5,454 nucleotides of DNA from Verrucomicrobiota bacterium (lineage in GTDB: Bacteria > Verrucomicrobiota > Verrucomicrobiae > Chthoniobacterales > UBA10450), in the NCBI GenBank assembly GCA_005887855.1, contig VBQB01000206.1:1-5454 (forward strand), written 5' to 3'. A model generated the notes under the pieces. It had not been told where the DNA came from and searched no databases. It saw nothing but the letters and a program-made list of their open reading frames with translations. Every line of letters starts with the position of its first letter. Within the stretch, counting starts at the first letter, position 1. Made by a program: the position numbers and the translations under genes. This document shows, piece by piece, positions 1 through 5,454 of the stretch.

Positions 1-53
1 CTTCGAATGAATAAGAACGAATTAGTTCTGGAACGTCCGGTATTGGGCGTTCG

Positions 54-305
54 ATGTTCGACGTTCTCTTCCGCTCTTTGATTCCCATGTTCACAAAAAC
101 AAAAGACTTCCTCGGCGAAGTGAAGGTCGAGCTTCAGAAAGCTTCCTGGCCGTGGGAACCCAAAGAAAAAGGGATCCGCCGCTACAAGGAACTCACCGAC
201 TCGACGCTGGTCGTCATTATCGCGATGTTGCTGCTTGGTGGTTACGTCGCGCTTTTCGACTTCCTTCTCGTGAACTTCGTCCACTTCTTCACCCGATTGC
301 ACTGA
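54..305 (+). CDS. secE: Preprotein translocase subunit SecE
   Basis: Small essential subunit of the SecYEG channel in the inner membrane, where it clamps SecY during protein export. The 83-residue product has the expected plan: an amphipathic segment (FLGEVKVELQKASWP, about 19-33), then a basic linker, then one transmembrane helix (about 51-77). The linker WEPKEKGIRRYKEL is longer than the usual WPTRKEL junction of E. coli-type SecE. The stop is 2 bases before nusG, the standard secE-nusG arrangement. The start is uncertain. ATG at 54 gives the longest frame, but Met12 (position 87) begins right before the conserved region and is at least as likely; neither has a Shine-Dalgarno sequence. If 87 is used, the repeat and hairpin at 31-67 lie in the leader. 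The family call is firm from length, motif and neighbours. Confidence 0.93.
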   Translation: MFDVLFRSLIPMFTKTKDFLGEVKVELQKASWPWEPKEKGIRRYKELTDSTLVVIIAMLLLGGYVALFDFLLVNFVHFFTRLH

Positions 306-307
306 TT

Positions 308-877
308 ATGGCGCAAACGCTAGCAGGCAAAGATCAATGGTTCGTGGTGCACGTGCTCTCCGGGCAGGAAAACAAGGTGCGCGACAACATCATGAGACGC
401 GTCAAGACCGAGGAGATGGGTGACTTGGTTTACGAAGTGCTCGTCCCGACGGAGCGTGTTTCGGAAATTAAGAAGGGAAAGAAGAGCGAGACGACTCGCA
501 AATTTTTCCCCGGTTACCTGATCGTTAACATGCATTTGCTCGATGAAAACAATCAGCTGGTCGGGCGCACCTGGTACTTCATTCGCGACACGCCCGGCGT
601 GATCGGTTTTGCCGGGACAAAAGACAAACCGATCCCGATGCGCCAGTCGGAAGTGGACAGCATGCTGGCGCAAATGAAGGAGCGCGAAGAGAAGGTGAAG
701 CCGAAAGTCTCATTCGAAGTAGGCGAAACCGTCAAAGTGGCCGACGGCCCATTCCAAAATCAGAATGGCATCGTCGAAGAAATCGATCCAGAACGCGGCA
801 AACTGCGTGTCTCAGTCACAATTTTCGGCCGCGCTACGCCGGTCGAGCTGGAATACTGGCAAGTCGAACGGGGCTGA
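308..877 (+). CDS. nusG: Transcription termination/antitermination protein NusG
   Basis: NusG binds the clamp of elongating RNA polymerase, reduces pausing, and links polymerase to Rho or to ribosomal protein S10. The product is 189 residues, close to the usual size. The NGN domain spans roughly 10-122, with WFVVHVLSGQE near the start, the KFFPGYLIV signature at about 65-73 and DTPGVIGF at about 94-101. The KOW domain spans roughly 135-189, with VADGPF, the IFGR motif (172-175) and TPVELE before the end. In the KOW loop the usual GPF-x-x-F-x-G has Gln in place of the second Phe (FQNQNG). I chose ATG 308 because it lies 2 bases after the secE stop and begins at the NGN domain. The frame stays open upstream to 152, but that part overlaps secE and is not NusG-like. 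No ribosome-binding site is evident, so translation is probably coupled to secE. Confidence 0.97.
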   Translation: MAQTLAGKDQWFVVHVLSGQENKVRDNIMRRVKTEEMGDLVYEVLVPTERVSEIKKGKKSETTRKFFPGYLIVNMHLLDENNQLVGRTWYFIRDTPGVIGFAGTKDKPIPMRQSEVDSMLAQMKEREEKVKPKVSFEVGETVKVADGPFQNQNGIVEEIDPERGKLRVSVTIFGRATPVELEYWQVERG

Positions 878-886
878 GAATTTTCT

Positions 887-963
887 GACAGAATCGACAA
901 AATGTTCAGAATGATTTTAGTCGCTTCAGTCCACCCTATTTTGTGAATTCTGTTCATTCTGTC
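887..963. repeat. Long intergenic palindrome built from 9-base units
   Basis: Two 27-base arms (887-913 and 937-963) flank a 23-base spacer (914-936) and nearly fill the nusG-rplK gap. By hand, the arms form 19 Watson-Crick and 4 G-T pairs, with 4 mismatches. The outermost 8 bases (GACAGAAT / ATTCTGTC) pair perfectly. Each arm is itself three tandem nonamers of the RACARAATN type. The left arm has GACAGAATC, GACAAAATG and TTCAGAATG; the right arm read on the - strand has GACAGAATG, AACAGAATT and CACAAAATA. This resembles dispersed REP-like palindromes found between genes in some bacteria. It would be transcribed as a hairpin ending 8 bases before the rplK start. No T-run follows, so it does not look like an ordinary intrinsic terminator. 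The structure is seen directly; its mobile or regulatory nature is inferred. Confidence 0.85.
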
Positions 964-971
964 TAAATCCC

Positions 972-1397
972 ATGGCAAAAGAAGTTGTAGCTCAGATCAA
1001 ATTGCAGATTCCCGCTGGTCAGGCGAACCCCGCGCCGCCCGTTGGCACGGCGCTCGGGCCGCGTGGCGTCAATATCATGGCGTTCTGCAAAGAATTTAAC
1101 GCCGCTACGCAGAAACAAGCAGGTGACATTTTGCCGGTTGTCATCACCGTGTTTAAAGACAAGTCGTTCACCTTCATCACGAAAAGTCCCCCTGCCGCCG
1201 TTCTGCTAAAAAAGGCGGCGAATATCGCTGCCGGTTCCAAAGAGCCAAACAAAACGAAGGTCGGCAAAGTCACGCGCAAACAGGTCATGGACATCGTGAA
1301 AACGAAATCCAAAGACTTGAACGCGCGCAACGACGAAGCCGCTTTCCGCATCATTGCCGGCACCGCCCGCCAAATGGGCCTCGAAATCGTCGATTAA
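972..1397 (+). CDS. rplK: 50S ribosomal protein L11
   Basis: L11 binds the GTPase-associated region of 23S rRNA in the large subunit. It takes part in factor-dependent GTP hydrolysis and in stringent-response sensing through RelA. The product is 141 residues, the family's normal length. The N-terminal domain (about 1-72) has the proline-rich [18 protein letters not shown] segment that moves relative to the rRNA. The C-terminal rRNA-binding domain (about 76-141) has [11 protein letters not shown] at 73-83 and GTARQMGL at 130-137. ATG 972 gives the canonical MAKEV start. The preceding bases (TAAATCCC) hold no Shine-Dalgarno sequence because the palindrome ends at 963. In most bacteria rplK is cotranscribed with rplA, whose product L1 represses translation from the rplK leader. 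Here rplA does not follow; a different gene starts 28 bases downstream. Confidence 0.97.
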   Translation: MAKEVVAQIKLQIPAGQANPAPPVGTALGPRGVNIMAFCKEFNAATQKQAGDILPVVITVFKDKSFTFITKSPPAAVLLKKAANIAAGSKEPNKTKVGKVTRKQVMDIVKTKSKDLNARNDEAAFRIIAGTARQMGLEIVD

Positions 1398-1404
1398 GAT
1401 CGAC
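1389..1404. repeat. Short perfect inverted repeat across the rplK stop codon
   Basis: GTCGAT (1389-1394) and ATCGAC (1399-1404) are perfect complements around a 4-base loop that contains the TAA stop of rplK. No T-run follows closely, so it is not a convincing terminator. It could be a weak RNA hairpin or chance. Confidence 0.3.
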
Positions 1405-1425
1405 AACCGGCTCGCAATTAATTTT

Positions 1426-2748
1426 ATGGCAGCTGGTGATCCAATTCGGCTTGGCGCTCTAGAAGCCGGGGAAAGCCAGCCACCTGAGCCGGAGCAAATA
1501 GATCGAGTCAAGGAACGATGTGACGCCGCTCATTTTGAATTCATAAAGGACCCGGCGGACCCGACACTTTTCGAAGAATGGGATTCATACTTTATCGAGT
1601 TCCCAGCTGGGAGGGAAACACGGCCAGTGTTTCTGTATGATAGCGAAGACTTCGACACGATTCTGTCGCTCGAGTTCGAAAAGTATTTTTTTCTTGCCGA
1701 TTATGAGGCGCTGGTGTCGCGCCACGATAAAAGCATTGAAGCGCCTGTTCGGCAGCTAATTCCTTCTGCTTCCACTTTATTGGAATTATTTTGCGGCGAC
1801 GACGAACCGAACGATGTCGATAGCCTAAAACCCGCAACAATACTAGTGAGCGCTCGGAAGACATTTGGCGGCACAACTGTTGAGATAGCCATCCAAAGCC
1901 GCTCTACAGAATGTCGGCGGCTGCTCCGCGGGCCTGGCGGGCGTCGCGGATTGTTGACGCTCAGCATACGAGGTGTTGAAGTGCCCACTCACGACGATGC
2001 GACACGCGTGCTAAAAACATTGTCCACGGCACTTTTCGTCCAAATCGATGCGAATTACGGCGTTGGCCTGACGTTGTTACCGCGCCGCAAATTGATGCAA
2101 CGTCGCCGACGGCGATTACCGACCAATGAACCTGCCACAATTAATTTCCCTGAGCAGGAGTATGACGACGCGCCAGCGTCTCTGTACTTTTACGGCCGTG
2201 AAGCGATGCGGATGCCACTTTTACAGTTCCTCGCTTTCTACCAAACCGTTGAATTTTATTTCCCAGTTTATTCCCAAGCTGCTGCGCGTCGCCGCATTCG
2301 GAATATTTTAAAGGATCCCGCCTTCCGAGCCGACCGCGATTCTGATCTGGCGCGGCTGTTAATGACCGTTGATCCTGCTGGCCGTTTCGGTCTCGGCGAT
2401 GAGCGCGCTCAACTCCTCGCGACGATCAACGAATGCGTCGATCCGCAAGAACTTCGCGTTTTTATCGAGTCGGCTAACGACATGAAGACATTCCTGTCGA
2501 CGAAGAATAAAGCTCTCACTGACGTAAGACTACCGATTGAGAATCCAGATCTCGATTTACGGCAGTCAGTTGCAGAGCGCATCTACGACATTCGTTGCCG
2601 CATCGTTCACACGAAGGGAATGCGCCGCGATGTAGATTTATTGCTGCCCAATTCGAAAGAAGCGATGATGCTTGGCCACGATATCGAACTCATTCAGTTT
2701 ATCGCCCGCAAGACGCTGATTGCAGCCAGTTCCAAACTCAACATTTAA
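1426..2748 (+). CDS. Unrecognised protein with a C-terminal HEPN-like domain
   Basis: I do not recognise this 440-residue protein as a named family. It has no signal peptide or membrane segment, so it is probably cytoplasmic. The N-terminal part (about 1-215) is acidic at first and has no known motif. A strongly basic patch (RRKLMQRRRRR, 220-230) could contact nucleic acid. A helical segment with FLAFYQTVEFYFPVY (268-282) follows. Near the end, ERIYDIRCRIVHTKG (384-398) carries R390-x4-H395, the arrangement of the catalytic motif in HEPN RNases, followed by a helix ending HDIELIQFIARKTLIAAS. HEPN proteins often serve in toxin-antitoxin or anti-phage defence, but no partner or function can be assigned here. 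ATG 1426 is chosen because it lies 28 bases after rplK; an in-frame TTG at 1354 would overlap rplK by 44 bases. No Shine-Dalgarno sequence is seen. The gene probably rides on the rplK transcript. Confidence 0.75.
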   Translation: MAAGDPIRLGALEAGESQPPEPEQIDRVKERCDAAHFEFIKDPADPTLFEEWDSYFIEFPAGRETRPVFLYDSEDFDTILSLEFEKYFFLADYEALVSRHDKSIEAPVRQLIPSASTLLELFCGDDEPNDVDSLKPATILVSARKTFGGTTVEIAIQSRSTECRRLLRGPGGRRGLLTLSIRGVEVPTHDDATRVLKTLSTALFVQIDANYGVGLTLLPRRKLMQRRRRRLPTNEPATINFPEQEYDDAPASLYFYGREAMRMPLLQFLAFYQTVEFYFPVYSQAAARRRIRNILKDPAFRADRDSDLARLLMTVDPAGRFGLGDERAQLLATINECVDPQELRVFIESANDMKTFLSTKNKALTDVRLPIENPDLDLRQSVAERIYDIRCRIVHTKGMRRDVDLLLPNSKEAMMLGHDIELIQFIARKTLIAASSKLNI

Positions 2749-2779
2749 GCTAGCCCCTCATGGGCGGTGTGGAGGTACA

Positions 2780-2809
2780 CGTGCGCAATGGCTGAAACGC
2801 GCGGTTTTT
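2780..2809 (+). terminator. Possible weak intrinsic terminator in the convergent gap
   Basis: CGTGCG (2780-2785) can pair with CGCGCG (2798-2803), 6 pairs including one G-T, around a 12-base loop. A run of five T follows at 2805-2809. It lies 31 bases after the HEPN-like gene and before the end of the opposing DUF885 gene, where a + strand terminator is expected. The stem is short and the loop large, so efficiency would be low. Confidence 0.35.
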
Positions 2810-2819
2810 ACGGAATCTG

Positions 2820-4415
2820 TCACGGACTCGAAAATTCACTTGGCGGCCTTAAGTATTCCAACTGCTGCAACGCGATCGGCACGTTGCCGTTTTTCCACAC
2901 GAAATCGTGGAAGGCACGGAGGTTGAATTTTTCGCCCTGTTGTAAGCGCGCTTCGGCCAGAAATTTCATTATCTGCAATTTTCCGATCTGGTAAGTGATG
3001 GCCTGACCAGGGCCGGTGGAGAAGGCGATTGCCTCTTGTCGCGCGGTGTTTGAGTCCATCGGGACTTTTTCCTGCAAATATTTCGCGGCTTGTTCGAGCG
3101 TGAACTCGCCGAGCGCGAGCTTCACGTCAACTTCCACGCGCAGCGCGCGCAGACGCATGAAATTGTAAATGATTTCGCGCGTGTGCGGGCTGTCGTCGAA
3201 CAACCCCGGCCTGCAACATCATTTCTTCGGCGTAAAATCCGATCCCTTCGTTCGCACCCGAATCGTAATAATGCCGCCGGATCGGCTCTTCGTGTTTCCA
3301 GGAAAGGCACAGCTGAAAATAATGACCGGGAATTCCTTCGTGAACGGTGATCGGCCGCGGGTCTTCCGCGGTCGCGCGCCAGAAGTAACCAAGGTTTCCT
3401 GAAGGTTCGGTTACGTAGCGAATACAATTCTCGTTCAGTCGTGACGGCGAAGTGAAGTCATCGTTTTCGCCGAAGCCAAGGGCACGCAAATATTCCGGCA
3501 TTGGGCGCAGCGTGTAATGCTGAAGCCAATCGGGAACGGTGAGAATGCCGTGCTTCTGCAGAAACTCGCGAATGGCCAACTCCTTTGCGGCCGCGTCCTT
3601 GATCCAACTGTCGGTGTTCGCCGGCAACTTCAGGGGCGGCACGTTTTCGTTTCGCTGCCTTTCGAACGCTTCGAAACTCACGGCCCGGTCCCACTCCTGG
3701 CGCCCCATAGCCAAGAATTCCTCGGGCGAGTACGGCAGCAGTGCCACATTGCGCAGAAAGAAGACAGCGCGCTCGCTGCGCGATCAGCGGCGTCATTCAA
3801 TTGCTTTGCATTGAGCGTTGTCTCGGGCCGCAGTGAGGTCGCCATCTTGCGCAAGCGATCACGCACACCGTCGAGCGCCTGAACCGCGACGGTCGCAAAT
3901 GGCGCGGGCGGATCGCCGAGATTCTCTTCGCTCTGTTGCAAAATCGCCGGAATATTCTCGATACGTGTCAGGATCTCGCGACTGCGTGTCTCATTATATG
4001 GCGCTGGCACTGTGAGCGCTTCTACGACCGGCGTGAGCGTCTGCTCGATGTAAAAATTGGGGTCGCGCTTCCAGCGCGGATTCACATCCAATTCCCAATG
4101 CACGCGCGACAGCGCCGAACCGATCAGACGATGGTCCACCTGTTTCGGAATCGGCCAGCCGGTCGCATCCAGTCTTTTCCAGCGCGCTTCGAACTCGCTG
4201 AGATCTCTTCTGTGATTGTCGATTTTGGCTCGCGACCAATCGCGTAGGCCGCCCGGTCGCTCGATCCGATTGACATCATCCCCCGTGAACGGCGCATATT
4301 TCGCACGCCAGGCCCAAAAATCATCCGCTAGTTTATCGAGAGAATCGGCCTGCGTTTGGCCGCTCATGGACAGAGCGAGCGAACTCAGGAAAAGTACAGC
4401 GCAGAAATTCTTCAC
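2820..4415 (-). pseudogene. Secreted DUF885-type metallopeptidase, split by two frameshifts
   Basis: DUF885 proteins are exported zinc-peptidase-like proteins of about 550-600 residues; the substrate here is unknown. Starting at GTG 4415, the product has a signal peptide (KNFCAVLFLSSLALSMSGQTQA) and then a mature start (DSLDKLADDFWAWR) typical of the family. The HExxPGH-type zinc motif VHEGIPGH is encoded at 3345-3322, and the downstream glutamate motif NEGIGFYAEE at about 3252-3223. The C-terminus (LQQLEYLRPPSEF) is intact. Reading in one frame fails twice. Around 3752-3764 one base appears missing after SALSSF, before LRNVALLPYSPEE. At the CCCC run 3204-3207 one base appears extra, and removing it joins MMLQAG to LFDDSPHTRE. 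The two shifts cancel, giving a full-length product of about 531 residues. GTG 4415 is 7 bases after the upstream gene's stop, suggesting an operon. It is either a recent pseudogene or an intact gene with sequencing errors. Confidence 0.82.
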
Positions 4416-4422
4416 GACGGTT

Positions 4423-5412
4423 TCAATTCGAGCTTCTGCGTATCGTGATTGTCGATGGCGTGAGGCCGGGCCGATACATCGACGCGCCGTAGCAAACCGC
4501 GGCACTTTTCTCGCGTGCGTAGCGAATCTTGTTTAACTTTTCGTCCCAGCGTTCCATGTAAGAGCAATTCGCCGTCTTCTTGCTGCCGGGGATCGGCACA
4601 TAACGATTCTCCGTAAACGTGAGAAACGCGGCTTCGCCGGGAAGCGGAATTGGAGTGGCCCAATTCGGCGACAACCTAACAAGGCGCGGGCCGGTGAGGT
4701 CGAGGACGAAAACCGTGTCACCATCCATGCTGTTTAAATGCAAATCGAAAAATGCGAGGCGCAACGGGTCGTCGAAAAGAAAATGTTGATCTTTGTCTTC
4801 TTTGTCGTGCAGCAATTCGAAGACACCGTAAAACCCGGGCAGCTTGTCGAATTCCATCTCCGCTCCCGTTTTCAAATCGCGGAGCAGGTAATGTTTTCCA
4901 TGACCCGGACCGTTCATCTGATCATCTTCGTCCTTTGGATCTTCGCGTAAGACCAATTCGACAGAATTATCGGGCGATTTGTAGACTGGCACCGGTGTCG
5001 CGGCAGGCGATGGAGCTGGCGTCGCCGATGTGGATTCCTCCGGCTCGATATTCGTGAAATAGGGCGAGCTTTTCGCCGCGACATACCAATCCGGCGCAGC
5101 GTCCAATTTTTTCGGCGTTTTGCCGAGAGGATCGACACTCCAAAATTCGCGGAGGTCATTAGCCTTTACGCGCACGAAAACGATGCTGGCGCCATCCGGC
5201 GCGAAAATCGGACCAGCATCTTGCACCGAGTTATCGTTGGTTAATTGCCGCAGCAGTTTCTCATCCTCGCGATACAGATAGAGATGGGAGTGGCTGGTCC
5301 CTTCCGCCTGCAAGTATCGGATCGCGATTACAATCTCCGCGGCAGCAAGCGTGCTCGTCGCTGTTAGCGAGAAAAATCCGGCGACGACCAATATTCGAAG
5401 GATCGACTGCAT
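4423..5412 (-). CDS. Secreted PD40/TolB-like beta-propeller protein
   Basis: A 329-residue exported protein of unknown function. Residues 1-24 form a signal peptide: one Arg, a hydrophobic stretch ILVVAGFFSLTATS, and a probable cleavage near LAA. Residues 54-81 hold a clear PD40 (WD40-like) repeat, RQLTNDN followed by GPIFAPDGASIVFVR, as in TolB-type propellers. A second blade-like stretch follows (WSVDPLGKTPKKL). A Pro/Ala/Thr-rich linker lies at 130-143, then an acidic segment (EDPKDEDDQ). Short beta-rich segments such as DGDTVFVLDLTGPRLVRLSP follow. The length fits an incomplete propeller, so it may be a binding or sensory domain rather than an enzyme. ATG 5412 is bounded by an in-frame TGA at 5454-5452 and precedes the signal peptide. 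It overlaps the stop of a gene further upstream and is followed closely by the DUF885 gene, so the three probably share a transcript. Confidence 0.75.
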   Translation of the reverse strand: MQSILRILVVAGFFSLTATSTLAAAEIVIAIRYLQAEGTSHSHLYLYREDEKLLRQLTNDNSVQDAGPIFAPDGASIVFVRVKANDLREFWSVDPLGKTPKKLDAAPDWYVAAKSSPYFTNIEPEESTSATPAPSPAATPVPVYKSPDNSVELVLREDPKDEDDQMNGPGHGKHYLLRDLKTGAEMEFDKLPGFYGVFELLHDKEDKDQHFLFDDPLRLAFFDLHLNSMDGDTVFVLDLTGPRLVRLSPNWATPIPLPGEAAFLTFTENRYVPIPGSKKTANCSYMERWDEKLNKIRYAREKSAAVCYGASMYRPGLTPSTITIRRSSN

Positions 5413-5454
5413 CAGCGCAATGGAAGTTGGATCGTGCTGGCGTGCGCGGCATCA
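5412..5454 (-). CDS. Possible 3' end of an upstream gene, cut by the window edge
   Basis: The last 13 codons before a TGA at 5414-5412 read DAAHASTIQLPLR and run off the window edge. The stop overlaps the ATG of the PD40 gene (TGATG), a common sign of translational coupling. The fragment is too short to identify, and the reading frame is inferred only from this overlap and plausible codon use. Confidence 0.35.
   Translation of the reverse strand, partial: DAAHASTIQLPLR

Noticed and set aside
1..30. A T-loop-like TTCGAAT at 2-8, suggesting the 3' end of a tRNA-Trp often found before secE
   Set aside because: The invariant G53-C61 pair is replaced by C-G, the T-stem cannot be checked, and no CCA end or plausible acceptor strand follows.
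1019..1363. 114-codon open frame on the - strand inside rplK
   Set aside because: It is antisense to a clearly real ribosomal protein gene and has no recognisable motif, so it is a shadow frame.
2753..2765. Hairpin GCCC-CTCAT-GGGC just after the HEPN-like gene
   Set aside because: Only 4 pairs and no T-run; the hairpin at 2780-2809 is a better terminator candidate.
3517..3882. Open frames on the + strand opposite the DUF885 gene
   Set aside because: They cover the DUF885 coding region, where the - strand protein has family motifs; the + strand translations have none.
4412..4470. An alternative - strand frame ending AIDNHDTQKLELKPS, whose TGA would overlap the DUF885 GTG (GTGA)
   Set aside because: It would need a further frameshift in the PD40 gene. 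The uninterrupted frame to 4423 gives a plausible end, so the simpler reading is kept, though an indel here cannot be excluded.

Overview
The window looks like a piece of a bacterial chromosome of moderate G+C content, most likely from the Verrucomicrobiota. That assignment is an inference. It rests on the SecE variant with a SWPWEPKEKG-type insertion before the membrane helix, the lack of Shine-Dalgarno sequences in front of the genes, and an intergenic palindrome built from ACAGAAT-like nonamers.

Layout. On the + strand, 54-1397 holds the start of the classic L11 transcription/translation cluster: secE (protein export), nusG (transcription elongation and coupling) and rplK (ribosomal protein L11). 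The nusG-rplK gap (878-971) is almost filled by a long imperfect palindrome (887-963). Where rplA, rplJ, rplL and rpoBC would normally follow, there is instead an unrecognised 440-residue protein (1426-2748). Its C-terminus carries an R-x4-H motif in a context typical of HEPN-type RNase domains. A weak terminator-like hairpin lies in the 71-base convergent gap at 2749-2819.

On the - strand, 5454-2820 holds a separate set of genes reading towards the L11 cluster. They are the last codons of an unidentified gene, a secreted PD40/TolB-like beta-propeller protein (5412-4423), and 7 bases later a secreted DUF885-type metallopeptidase (4415-2820). The DUF885 gene is complete in content. It is interrupted by two compensating one-base indels about 550 bases apart, so it reads as three overlapping pieces.

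How the genes relate. SecE, NusG and L11 are housekeeping proteins for secretion, elongation and ribosome function. The HEPN-like gene is close enough to rplK (28 bases, same strand) to share its transcript, which would tie a putative RNase to ribosomal-protein expression. The - strand pair looks like a small operon for exported proteins. The points most worth a second look are the break in the L11 operon, the HEPN-like protein at the break, and the palindrome touching the rplK start.
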